DNA of 64,000 bases, from contig JACBYF010000001.1 of the NCBI GenBank assembly GCA_013415235.1, positions 151,891 through 215,890 on the forward strand. The letters run 5' to 3'. Below, piece after piece: positions 27,441 to 35,899 of the stretch. The translations under genes were made by a program, and so were the position numbers. The notes under the pieces are model-generated. The model saw only the letters and a program-made list of their open reading frames with translations, was not told the DNA's origin and ran no database searches. Positions within the stretch are counted from its first letter, which is position 1. Every line of letters starts with the position of its first letter. The stretch is from Gemelliphila palaticanis (lineage in GTDB: Bacteria > Bacillota > Bacilli > Staphylococcales > Gemellaceae).

Positions 27441-29144
27441 TTATAGTAATTCAAATCTATAATTAGTTACTATAGGCTCTCTACCTGTTGAAACATCGTT
27501 GAAGTATTCATACATAGATATACCTAGGAATGAACCTTGAATGTTATATACTTTATCCCAACCACGTAAAGTTAATTCTTCTACCATGTAGTAACTTCTT
27601 TGTGAAGATAAACAGTGAATATATACTGGTCTATCTTTTGGTATTTCGTCTAATCTATCTCTAAATTCACTTAGAGGTATATTAACTGCACCTTTAATGT
27701 GTCCTGCTTCATATTCTACTCTTTCTCTAGAGTCTATGATGTATGCTCCACTTTCTACTAATTCTCTTACTTTAGAAGTTCTAACTTGTTTGAATGAACC
27801 GTTTAATATGTTACATGCTACTAATGCTGCCATATTAACTGGGTCTTTAGCTGTTCCGAACCATGGAGAGTAGCATAGTTCTAATTCTTTTAGATCTTCT
27901 ATATTAGCATGGTTCATTATCATAGCTGCTATAATATCTACACGTTTATCTACTGCACCTTTTCCTACACATTGAGCTCCTAAAATTTGCCCTGTTGGAA
28001 CTTGGAAAATAAGTTTAAAGTGAATTGGATTTGCTCCTGGCATTAATCCTACTCTATCTTTAGGTATAACATATGTTACATCATAATCTATACCTTCTCT
28101 TTGGCAGTCTTTTTCATTTAATCCTGTACTAGCTGCATTGTAATCAAATATTTTTATTACAGATGATCCAATAACCCCCGTATTTCTATATGTTCTTCCA
28201 TAAATATTGTCCGCTGCTGCTCTTGCTTGTCTTTGAGCTGGTCCTGCCATAGTTAATCTAGTTTTCTTCTTAGTTATAAAGTGAGTAACTTCAATAGCAT
28301 CACCTACCGCATAGATATCTGGGTCTGAAGTTTGGTAGTGGTGATTTACTAAAATTCCACCAGTTTCCCCTATTTCTAATCCTGCTTCTTTTATTAATTT
28401 AGATTCTAATTTAACTCCTATTGCAAGAACTACTGCTCCTGCTTCTACTTTTTTACCAGAAGCTAAAACTATATGATCATCATGAACTTCTGTTAAACTT
28501 TCATTTAATAGTAAGTCTACACCTTTATCATGCATTTCTTTATGTAGTATTTGCACTAAATCATAGTCCATAGGAGCTAAAATTTGGTTAGATGATTCTA
28601 CTAATGTAACTTTTTTACCTGCTTCTACAAGGCTTTCCATAGCTTCAAGTCCTATAAACCCTCCACCTATAACAGCTACATTATTAATATTGTTGTTATC
28701 TATATATGTTTTTAAGTTATCTATATCAACAACATTTTTTATTGTAAATACATTTTTATTGTTAACACCTTTTATAGAGTCTGGTCTAATTGCACTAGCT
28801 CCTGGTGATAAAATTAGTTTATCGTAGTTATCTTCGTATACTTCTCCAGTATCAACTTTTTTGATTGTAACAGTTTTTCTTGCTTTATCTATTCCTACTA
28901 TTTCGTGGAATACTTTAACATCTAAGTTATATTGTTTTTTTAGTAATTCAGGTGTCATTAATATTAATTTTTCTAATGGTGACACTGTATCAGATAGATA
29001 GAACGGTAAACAACAGTTAGAGAACGAAACGTGTGGTCCTCTTTCAAAAACTTGAATATCAGCAAAAGGATCTAATCTTCTTATTCTTGCTGCTGCTGAC
29101 ATTCCTCCAGCTACTCCACCAACTACTATATATTTTTTAACCAT
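27441..29144 (-). CDS. FAD-dependent CoA-disulfide reductase with C-terminal rhodanese domain
   Basis: A 567-residue flavoprotein. FAD site GGVAGGMSAAARIRR, active-site cysteines in SFSNCCLPFYLSD (family: SFxNCGxP), NAD(P)H site VIGGGFIGLEAMESL, and second FAD motif VYAVGDAIEV. A rhodanese domain follows (DSRERVEYEAGHIKGAVNIP) with its catalytic Cys in HCLSSQRS. Such fusions reduce CoA disulfides, CoA persulfides or polysulfides. It lies 44 nt after the YedE-type transporter, an obvious partnership: import of a sulfur or selenium oxyanion/thiosulfate and reduction or transfer of the chalcogen. That role is inferred. Confidence 0.88.
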   Translation of the reverse strand: MVKKYIVVGGVAGGMSAAARIRRLDPFADIQVFERGPHVSFSNCCLPFYLSDTVSPLEKLILMTPELLKKQYNLDVKVFHEIVGIDKARKTVTIKKVDTGEVYEDNYDKLILSPGASAIRPDSIKGVNNKNVFTIKNVVDIDNLKTYIDNNNINNVAVIGGGFIGLEAMESLVEAGKKVTLVESSNQILAPMDYDLVQILHKEMHDKGVDLLLNESLTEVHDDHIVLASGKKVEAGAVVLAIGVKLESKLIKEAGLEIGETGGILVNHHYQTSDPDIYAVGDAIEVTHFITKKKTRLTMAGPAQRQARAAADNIYGRTYRNTGVIGSSVIKIFDYNAASTGLNEKDCQREGIDYDVTYVIPKDRVGLMPGANPIHFKLIFQVPTGQILGAQCVGKGAVDKRVDIIAAMIMNHANIEDLKELELCYSPWFGTAKDPVNMAALVACNILNGSFKQVRTSKVRELVESGAYIIDSRERVEYEAGHIKGAVNIPLSEFRDRLDEIPKDRPVYIHCLSSQRSYYMVEELTLRGWDKVYNIQGSFLGISMYEYFNDVSTGREPIVTNYRFELL

Positions 29145-29188
29145 ATTTATTTCTCCTTATATAAATTTATATTTTTATCTTTTATCTA

Positions 29189-30508
29189 TTATTGAAAATC
29201 TCTTGGGTCTCTATGTCTAGGAGGTACTAAGCTTGATTTACCTTTAGCAAATAATCTTAATCCTGCTACAGCTCCTAAAGAGATAGCTAACATAAACGCC
29301 CATCCTGAGAATGAAAAGTTTGGTAATGATGAGTATAATGCACCAATATTACATCCTTTAGCTAATCTTGAACCGAACCCCATTAATAAACCACCAAGTG
29401 CGAATAAAAATGCGTTAGTTTTATTGAATGAAAGACTAATTTTAAATCTTCCTGCCATTAAGAATGCTACAAATGCACCAAATACTATTCCTATATCCAA
29501 TATAACACCAGCATCAGAAAGTATACCGTGATCTAATGCTTTATATATTGATTTGAATGATTCATCAGAGAATTTAACTCCAAATAATCCTACAAACCAA
29601 ACACCTAATTTTGTAAAAGCAGAAGTAACTCCCCATGCTTTATTAGTAAATATCATTATACATCCAGATATTATACTTAAAATCATTGCTCCAGTTATAA
29701 AGTTCCATCTTTGCACAAAAACTTTATGATATAAATTCCATCCAAAAGGATTAGATTCCATTTCATCTGTTAATGGTTTTTCAAAATCTAAGTAGTCTGA
29801 CTTAGGATCTAAATAAGTTCCTTCAGCCTTTCTAGTGTTTTCATATTTTTTAGTAAATCCATATAATATTACTAATAATCCTATTGTAATTACTCCAGCT
29901 CCTAAATAACCTACATATTCAGGTAAGTAACCACGAATTCCTACTTTACCTATAGGATTTCTATCTATTACCGCTCTTAAATAATGTCCAGGTATAGTTC
30001 CTAATACAAATAGTGGGAAAGCTATCAATGCATGTCCTTCACCTTCACCAAAGTCAGCTAATGTTCCTGATGCACAACCTCCTGCTATAATCATACCTAT
30101 ACCGAATACAAATCCACCTAACATAGTTCCTATGTTAGTCATAAATACATTTTGTGTTCCTGGTATTATTGCTTCTCCTGCTTTTGCTAGATATGCTGGT
30201 ACAGCTCCCTTATTATAAGCTGTCCATTGAATAACACCATATATTATAGTAGCTGTACCAAAAGCAATTAGTAATGCTTTAGTTAAACTACCTTCTCCTC
30301 TTACATAAACCCTTTTTATACCTCCAGCAAATCCAAATCTAGACCTAGTTAGAGTATAACCTAATGAGAACCCTGCTAGTAGTCCAAAACTTAATTTACT
30401 TGCTTTTGAACCTAAATGTAGACCAAACCACACTAGAAATAATATGATAGCAAGTCCAACTATAGGTTGCCAAATTTTAAAATTTTTAGCAAATGTTTTT
30501 GAATCCAT
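29189..30508 (-). CDS. yedE: YedE/YeeE-family sulfur- or selenium-compound transporter
   Basis: A 439-residue membrane protein made of two halves, each with the YeeE-type cysteine motif: GGCASGTLADFGEG and AKGCNIGALYSSLPN. YeeE members import thiosulfate through a relay of cysteines; the YedE branch co-occurs with selenium metabolism. The selenium genes in this window favour a selenium link, but thiosulfate is equally possible from sequence. I chose ATG at 30508 with AGTAGGG 8 nt upstream; a TTG at 30514 is too close to that site. Confidence 0.85.
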   Translation of the reverse strand: MDSKTFAKNFKIWQPIVGLAIILFLVWFGLHLGSKASKLSFGLLAGFSLGYTLTRSRFGFAGGIKRVYVRGEGSLTKALLIAFGTATIIYGVIQWTAYNKGAVPAYLAKAGEAIIPGTQNVFMTNIGTMLGGFVFGIGMIIAGGCASGTLADFGEGEGHALIAFPLFVLGTIPGHYLRAVIDRNPIGKVGIRGYLPEYVGYLGAGVITIGLLVILYGFTKKYENTRKAEGTYLDPKSDYLDFEKPLTDEMESNPFGWNLYHKVFVQRWNFITGAMILSIISGCIMIFTNKAWGVTSAFTKLGVWFVGLFGVKFSDESFKSIYKALDHGILSDAGVILDIGIVFGAFVAFLMAGRFKISLSFNKTNAFLFALGGLLMGFGSRLAKGCNIGALYSSLPNFSFSGWAFMLAISLGAVAGLRLFAKGKSSLVPPRHRDPRDFQ

Positions 30509-30542
30509 TCTCAATGCCCTACTTTCTTTTTTTTATGTTTTT

Positions 30543-30593
30543 ATATAACAGCTGTTATATTTATTATACCTATTTTTTTTTTTTTTTTTTCAA
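30543..30593 (-). promoter_or_regulatory. yedE promoter with an A18 spacer tract and a palindromic operator
   Basis: On the minus strand TTGAAA (30588-30593) and TATAAT (30563-30568) are separated by 19 nt consisting of 15 A followed by TAGG. The homopolymer as a whole is 18 A (30573-30590). The 18-bp perfect palindrome ATATAACAGCTGTTATAT (30543-30560) straddles the predicted transcription start. Tract-length change would alter promoter spacing; the palindrome looks like a repressor site. Confidence 0.65.
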
Positions 30594-30921
30594 TAGGTTT
30601 TTAGAAAAAAATTATAACAAAAATAAAATTGAAAACCTCTCATATATAACAGTTTTATTTTCATTTTAAAACTCTTATATAATTGAGTTATAAAAAAATA
30701 AAAGGTAATTTTATATTATCGAAGTTTACTAAGTGTCTATTTTGTGTTTTTTATAACTCAATTATATTATGTGTTGTTTTTATATTTGAAAATGAAAAAA
30801 AATATTTTTTTAAAATTTCATTTCAATTTATATGTAAAACACAACATTTTATTTTTTAAACTATTATATTAAATTCGAAATAACTGTTATATTAATACAA
30901 AAAATAAAAAAGCAGATAAAT
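30594..30921. other. Intergenic region with nested inverted repeats
   Basis: Gene-free, about 18 % GC. It holds a 21-bp perfect inverted repeat (30677-30697 with 30747-30767, 49-nt spacer, core ATAATTGAGTTATAA), and outside it half-sites of the yedE palindrome facing each other (ATATAACAG at 30644-30652 and CTGTTATAT at 30884-30892). No coding frame, RNA gene or transposase is seen. Confidence 0.55.
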
Positions 30922-31296
30922 TTATTTATCTACTTTTATAATTATTCCTTTTTCTTTTAAATTTTCTACACATTCTATGTAATAATTATCATCATGCTCT
31001 TTGTATATAGGCTTTGTCTGCTCTATTATATCAATTTCATTATACTTTTCACAACTTTTACCTCTATAATAAGGGTCTAGCCACAGATTATCTGGTTTAT
31101 AACCTCTATTTAGCATTTCTTTTATTATTAAAATATGATACTGAAATAATTTATAAGGATTATATTCAAATACATAGTTAACTGTTTCGTGTTTTTTGTT
31201 CCAACCATTACCTCTTAAAGCCGCACACTCTCTATGTTGACCTAAAAGCTGTTGCCTAGGTAACAAATGAATCATGTCTTCATGCCATAATCTCAT
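30922..31296 (-). CDS. TIGR02328-type pyrimidine-dimer DNA glycosylase-like protein
   Basis: A 124-residue protein starting MRLWHEDMIHLLPRQQLLGQ, then HRECAALRGNGWNKKHETV and YRGK near residue 98. This matches the small family annotated as related to pyrimidine-dimer DNA glycosylase/endonuclease V. Enzyme activity is not shown for this branch as far as I know. It is 6 nt after manA, so it is cotranscribed. Confidence 0.75.
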   Translation of the reverse strand: MRLWHEDMIHLLPRQQLLGQHRECAALRGNGWNKKHETVNYVFEYNPYKLFQYHILIIKEMLNRGYKPDNLWLDPYYRGKSCEKYNEIDIIEQTKPIYKEHDDNYYIECVENLKEKGIIIKVDK

Positions 31297-31302
31297 AATA
31301 TA

Positions 31303-32250
31303 TTACTCTGACTTAGAGGTAATCAACTCTATATTACCCTCTATAACTATATTTTTTATACTGCTAGGTAGAATAAACGAATCAGCTAATTTTAAATTAT
31401 ATTCTTTATTATCAACTATTAATTTACCTTCACCTTTTATTACTGTCGCTAAAGTATATTTATTATCTAGACTTAACTCTATTTTATCTGTAGTTTCCCA
31501 TTTATAAACACTGAAGTATTCATTAGTTAAATAATGTGTAATTTTCCCAGAAGTTAGTTCAGTTTCTTTTATGTTTAATATTGGATTTTTTCCAGGATAA
31601 GTTGAAACTTCTGCTGATTGTCTAATATGCAGTTCTCTTTCATTACCATTATCATCTTTTCTATTATAATCGTATACCCTATAAGTTGTGTCAGAATTTT
31701 GTTGTGTTTCTAAAATAACAACCCCTCCACCTATAGCATGTATTGTTCCTGCAGGAACATCAAAAAAATCTCCTGCTTTTACAGGTACCTCTACTAATAG
31801 TTTTGACCATTCTCCGTTTGATACCATATCTTCAAACTGTTCTCTATTTTCTGCGTTATGACCGTAAACTATTTTAGCTCCTTCATCGGCAGAAATAACA
31901 TACCAACACTCTGTTTTACCTAACTCTCCTTCATGTTCTAAACCATAAGTATCATTGGGATGAACTTGAACAGATAAATCTTCTTTAGCATCTAATATTT
32001 TAATAAGTAATGGAAATACATCTTTATTTTCTAATCCAAATAATTCAGAATACTTTTTATATAACTCATCAAGTCCCATTCCTTTATAGTGTTCCGGGCT
32101 AACTACAGTTGAAATTCCATTTGGATGTGCACTTATGCACCATGCTTCTCCTGTTGTTTTTGTTGGTATTTCTAACCCAAACTCTTTTTGTAACTTTTCT
32201 CCACCCCAAATTTTATCTTGTAATACAGGTTTTAAAAATATCGGCTCCAT
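31303..32250 (-). CDS. manA: Mannose-6-phosphate isomerase, class I
   Basis: A 315-residue cupin isomerase. Zn ligands are visible in SVQVHPND (QxH) and GKTECWYVI (Glu), and DVPAGTIHAIGGG provides the catalytic-region His. It converts mannose-6-P, the product of the mannose PTS upstream, to fructose-6-P. It sits 12 nt after the DUF956 gene. Length is normal for the short Firmicute form. Confidence 0.95.
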   Translation of the reverse strand: MEPIFLKPVLQDKIWGGEKLQKEFGLEIPTKTTGEAWCISAHPNGISTVVSPEHYKGMGLDELYKKYSELFGLENKDVFPLLIKILDAKEDLSVQVHPNDTYGLEHEGELGKTECWYVISADEGAKIVYGHNAENREQFEDMVSNGEWSKLLVEVPVKAGDFFDVPAGTIHAIGGGVVILETQQNSDTTYRVYDYNRKDDNGNERELHIRQSAEVSTYPGKNPILNIKETELTSGKITHYLTNEYFSVYKWETTDKIELSLDNKYTLATVIKGEGKLIVDNKEYNLKLADSFILPSSIKNIVIEGNIELITSKSE

Positions 32251-32262
32251 AATGTTCTCCTA

Positions 32263-32634
32263 TTATTTTTTATTTTTTTTGAATAAACCTTTTAGTGTAA
32301 TTAGTGGTTTATTTCTAACTATTTTTTCTTCACCTACAAAATCTCTCATTATTTTAAGAGTTTTCCCTGCTTCCTTAACAACAAAGTTAAAAGTACCAGA
32401 ATTTGTAGTATCTATAAAAAATCCTCTTATATACTTATCTCTTAAATATATTTGCGCACGAACTAGTTCTACTTGTTCCCAAGGAATTTGTATATAATCG
32501 TTAGGATTTCTATAGTTATAAAATTCAAATGCCTTATTTCCAATTAGTATATCCCCATGTTTACTTCCAAATGCTCCAGTTAAAGAATTTGCTTTTGTTT
32601 TAAAATATGCTTTTGTATTTAGTGAAACTACCAA
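32263..32634 (-). CDS. DUF956 protein (ManO-like) associated with the mannose PTS
   Basis: A 123-residue protein beginning MVVSLNTKAYFKTKANSL, with GDILIGNKAFEFYNYRN and IQIPWEQVE. It matches the DUF956 family encoded with ManXYZ in lactobacilli, streptococci and relatives; its function is probably regulatory. I chose the TTG at 32634, 7 nt after GGAGG; the ATG at 32652 lies upstream of that site. A terminator separates it from manZ, but it leads into manA. Confidence 0.8.
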   Translation of the reverse strand: MVVSLNTKAYFKTKANSLTGAFGSKHGDILIGNKAFEFYNYRNPNDYIQIPWEQVELVRAQIYLRDKYIRGFFIDTTNSGTFNFVVKEAGKTLKIMRDFVGEEKIVRNKPLITLKGLFKKNKK

Positions 32635-32695
32635 AAGTACACCTCCAATCATTTATCTAATAATATTCTACACTTATTATTACAATAAAACAACA

Positions 32696-32735
32696 AAAAG
32701 AGTAAGCTAGGAAAAATTCCTAATCTCACTCTTTT
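32696..32735 (-). terminator. Terminator after manZ
   Basis: AAAAGAGT (32696-32703) pairs with ACTCTTTT (32728-32735), extended inside by AGGAA/TTCCT, and is followed on the minus strand by CTTTTTGTTGTTTTATT. It divides manXYZ from DUF956-manA. Confidence 0.85.
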
Positions 32736-32749
32736 ATAACTTATATATT

Positions 32750-33667
32750 TTAGAATATTCCTGCTAAGTGTCCTAAGATACCTAATCCGAATAATCCGAA
32801 GATTATTATAATTGGATTAACTTTTTTCTTAAGTAGCCACATACATGCGAATGTAAGTAGTAAAGCTGCAAATCCAGGAATAAGTTCGTTTAAGTTTTGT
32901 TGTAACGTAGTAACTTTTTCTGGAGATAGTGATAATCCACTAGCTGCTTGTCCTAATATTTTTTGTAGAGCTGTTCCTGTTATGTTCTCATCTGTGAAGT
33001 TAATGTATGCTCCTTCAGATAATTGAACACGAGCTACTTCTAATTTGAAGTTAATGCTAGTCCAACGTTGAACAAGAATACCCATTACGAACATACCAAG
33101 GATTGATGCTCCTTTAGTAATTGTTTGTAATAATCCACCTGATAGGTCATTTGTAATGTTAGAACCTTGTTTGTATCCTAACTCTTGAGTGTACCATAAG
33201 AATCCTGTACGTAACACGTTCCATACTATAAAGAAGAATAATGGCGCGATAACTGATCCACTAGTAGCTAAAGATGCTGCAATAGCTCCTAAAATAGGAC
33301 GTACTGTGAACCAGAATACTGGATCTCCAATCCCTGCTAAAGGTCCCATCATACCTACTTTAACCCCTTGGATAGCTGCTTCATCAATTTCTGCTCCATT
33401 AGCTTTATCTTCTTCTAATGCTAATGTAACCCCTAATATTGGCGCTGCTACATATGGGTGAGTGTTAAAGAACTCTAAGTGACGTTTTAAAGCTGCTTGA
33501 GCTTCTGTTGGTTGTGGATATAATTTTTTAAGTGCTGGTATTAATGAGAACGCCCATCCACCATTTTGCATACGTTCATAGTTCCAAGATCCTTGAAGGA
33601 ACTGAGAACGGAACATAACTTTACGACGATCCGATTTTGATAATGTTATTTTTTTATCTACAGTCAT
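32750..33667 (-). CDS. manZ: PTS mannose/fructose/sorbose family IID component
   Basis: A 305-residue IID subunit. It begins with the typical MFRSQFLQGSWNYERMQNGG, continues with FNTHPYVAAPILGV and GPLAGIGDPVFWFT, and ends in C-terminal membrane helices. With ManY it forms the sugar channel. Gene order manX-manY-manZ on the minus strand with short gaps. Confidence 0.96.
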   Translation of the reverse strand: MTVDKKITLSKSDRRKVMFRSQFLQGSWNYERMQNGGWAFSLIPALKKLYPQPTEAQAALKRHLEFFNTHPYVAAPILGVTLALEEDKANGAEIDEAAIQGVKVGMMGPLAGIGDPVFWFTVRPILGAIAASLATSGSVIAPLFFFIVWNVLRTGFLWYTQELGYKQGSNITNDLSGGLLQTITKGASILGMFVMGILVQRWTSINFKLEVARVQLSEGAYINFTDENITGTALQKILGQAASGLSLSPEKVTTLQQNLNELIPGFAALLLTFACMWLLKKKVNPIIIIFGLFGLGILGHLAGIF

Positions 33668-33683
33668 GTTTATCTCTCCCTTC

Positions 33684-34490
33684 TTAGTATTTATTAAGTA
33701 TGTCGCCTAATGGATCACCTGATTGTCCAGATCCTCCACCGTTACCTTTATTTTTTGAAAGGTTTAGGTAAATTATAGCTAAACATACTCCAATAATTCC
33801 TGTTGCTATTAATGTTAATTGGTTAAGTGGTGCTAACGCAAATCCTAAGAAGAAAAATGGCCATACTTCTTTTGTTGCCATTAAGTTAATAACCATCGCA
33901 TAACCAACAGCAACTACGAATCCACCACCGATAGCCATACCATCAGTAAACCAAGCTGGTAATGAACCTAAAGCTGATTGAACTGCTGATGAAGGAACGA
34001 ATAATAACATTCCTGCTGGTATTGCTATACGTAATCCTTGCATAGATAATGCAACAAAGTGCCAGAATTCTACTCCTCTGAAGCTTCCTTTTTCTGCTGC
34101 TTTATCAGCTTGGTGAACTATAACAACTGATAATGTACGAACTACCATTGTTAAAACTAATCCAACTGTTGCTAAAGTAACAGCTGTTCCGATAGCTACT
34201 TGACGTCCAGCGTCAGTAAAGTTTCCTGCTTTAACGAATATAATAGCTGAAGCTACTGATGCTAAAGCTGCATCAGGTGCGATAGCTGCTCCTATGTTAG
34301 ACCATCCTAAAGCTATTAATTGTAAAGCTCCACCTAATATAATACATTCTGTTAAGTGTCCTGTTGCTAAACCAATTAGAGAACATGCTACTATTGGTTG
34401 GTGGAATTGGAATTGGTCTAATACCCCTTCCATACCAGCTAAGAAAGCAACTATTAGGACACATATTATTGTAATTAAACTAAAATCCAT
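33684..34490 (-). CDS. manY: PTS mannose/fructose/sorbose family IIC component
   Basis: A 268-residue polytopic protein. It has the IIC signature GVLDQFQFHQPIVACSLIGLATG near the N-terminus and GGALQLIALGWSNIGAAIAPD. It forms the membrane channel with ManZ. In related bacteria the IIC/IID pair is the receptor for class IIa bacteriocins. Confidence 0.96.
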   Translation of the reverse strand: MDFSLITIICVLIVAFLAGMEGVLDQFQFHQPIVACSLIGLATGHLTECIILGGALQLIALGWSNIGAAIAPDAALASVASAIIFVKAGNFTDAGRQVAIGTAVTLATVGLVLTMVVRTLSVVIVHQADKAAEKGSFRGVEFWHFVALSMQGLRIAIPAGMLLFVPSSAVQSALGSLPAWFTDGMAIGGGFVVAVGYAMVINLMATKEVWPFFFLGFALAPLNQLTLIATGIIGVCLAIIYLNLSKNKGNGGGSGQSGDPLGDILNKY

Positions 34491-34511
34491 AATGACCTCC
34501 TAAATATACTT

Positions 34512-35498
34512 TTATAATCTTAAACCGTCTTTTGATTTAGATTCGATAAGTTTGAATAAATCAACAGCTTTGTCATTTACAACTTTACGTACATCTAGTT
34601 TAACTCCTAAATCACGTAATTTTTTGTAAGTTTCAACATCTTCTTGATCTAATGCTAAAGCTGCGTTAATTTGTACTTTTCCTATAGAGTGAGCCATAGA
34701 TCCAACGTTAAGTTCTTCTATCTCAACTCCTTGCTCAATTACGCTAAGTGCTTCTTGAGGTGTTTCAAATAATAATAACGCTTTTGTTCCACCAAAACGA
34801 GTATCTTTGCTTACTTCAACAAGTTTTGAAAGTGGGATAACGTGAGCACGTACTCCTGGAGGAGCTGCTTGCTCTATAAGTTTTTTACGTAATTCATCTT
34901 TAGCTACTACGTCTGAAACAACAATAATTCTATCAGGGTTTGTAGCTTTAGTCCAGCTTGTAGCAACTTGTCCGTGTAATAGACGAGTATCTATACGAGC
35001 TAATACGAATTTAATTTTTCCGTCTCCTATAACAGTTCCTTCTGGAATTTCTCCTCCAGTAACTTGTTGAGCAGGAGCTTGTTGTACTGCTTCAACTGGT
35101 TGTAAAGATTCTGGACGAACTTTTACACCTTCTTTAGCAGTTGGTGCTATTGCTTTTGCAATATCGTGTGCTTTAGTCATAGTAAAACGACTAGCGTATG
35201 ATTCTATAAGCATTGGTAAACTTAATCCAGCTACTATAGCTCTTGATTCAGGATCTTCTTCAAATAACAAGTTAGCTTGGTTAAATGGACTTCCACCCCA
35301 TAAGTCTACTAGGAATAAAATCTCTTCGCTATCTACTTTTTCTACAGCTTCACGAAGTTTTCTTTTCAAATCATCTGGTCCTTCACTTGGCATAAAAACT
35401 ACTGATTCTACTTTTTCTTGTTTACCAAAAATCATTTCACCAGATTGTTTTATTCCATCAGCAAATTCTCCATGACTTGCAATGATAATACCTACCAT
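34512..35498 (-). CDS. manX: PTS mannose family IIAB component
   Basis: A 328-residue fused IIA-IIB protein. The IIA phosphorylation His is in IIASHGEFADG near residue 9; a Pro/Gln/Ala linker (QAPAQQ) joins it to IIB, whose active His is in IDTRLLHGQVATSW. It passes phosphate from HPr to the incoming sugar (mannose, glucose, glucosamine and similar). First gene of manXYZ, with AAAGGAGG before the ATG. Confidence 0.96.
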   Translation of the reverse strand: MVGIIIASHGEFADGIKQSGEMIFGKQEKVESVVFMPSEGPDDLKRKLREAVEKVDSEEILFLVDLWGGSPFNQANLLFEEDPESRAIVAGLSLPMLIESYASRFTMTKAHDIAKAIAPTAKEGVKVRPESLQPVEAVQQAPAQQVTGGEIPEGTVIGDGKIKFVLARIDTRLLHGQVATSWTKATNPDRIIVVSDVVAKDELRKKLIEQAAPPGVRAHVIPLSKLVEVSKDTRFGGTKALLLFETPQEALSVIEQGVEIEELNVGSMAHSIGKVQINAALALDQEDVETYKKLRDLGVKLDVRKVVNDKAVDLFKLIESKSKDGLRL

Positions 35499-35537
35499 TA
35501 GGTTGCCTCCTTTAATTAATTTTAAGAAATAAATTAT

Positions 35538-35626
35538 TTCCTTATATATTGTACAACTTTTAATTAGAAAAATCTACTAATTTCAACTAAAAATATATAA
35601 TTTTTATTTTAAGAAAACGTTAAACA
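35538..35626 (-). promoter_or_regulatory. Probable manX promoter with an upstream cre-like site
   Basis: On the minus strand TACAAT (about 35548-35553) precedes the gene by roughly 50 nt; its -35 is weak. Further upstream AAGAAAACGTTAAAC (35611-35625, plus-strand reading) resembles a catabolite-responsive element with two or three mismatches. The rest of 35627-35815 is AT-rich with nothing recognised. Confidence 0.4.
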
Positions 35627-35820
35627 TCATAACAATCAATATAAAATAATTATAACTCGATCTTAATTTTTCATATTTACATTAAACATATAACAATAAA
35701 TTTATAAACTTAAATATTTTTATACTTAAATTATAAAAATATAGTTTGCATTCTATCCATATAAATTTATAAATTAAACAATATAAAAAAAGCTACTAAA
35801 TTAACATATAATAAAAGTAT

Positions 35821-35849
35821 TACGGATAGTTATAATATAACTATCCGTA
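35821..35849 (-). terminator. Terminator of the selenium operon
   Basis: TACGGATAGTTATA (35821-35834) pairs with TATAACTATCCGTA (35836-35849), followed on the minus strand by TAATACTTTTATTATAT. It lies about 50 nt downstream of selA. Confidence 0.85.
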
Positions 35850-35899
35850 CATTTATGTATTTTTATATATTATTTTATAAGTTTTACATATATCTTATT

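Noticed and set aside
30677..30767. Inverted repeats as ends of an insertion sequence
   Set aside because: Only 49 nt lie between the arms, no transposase fragment and no target duplication seen.
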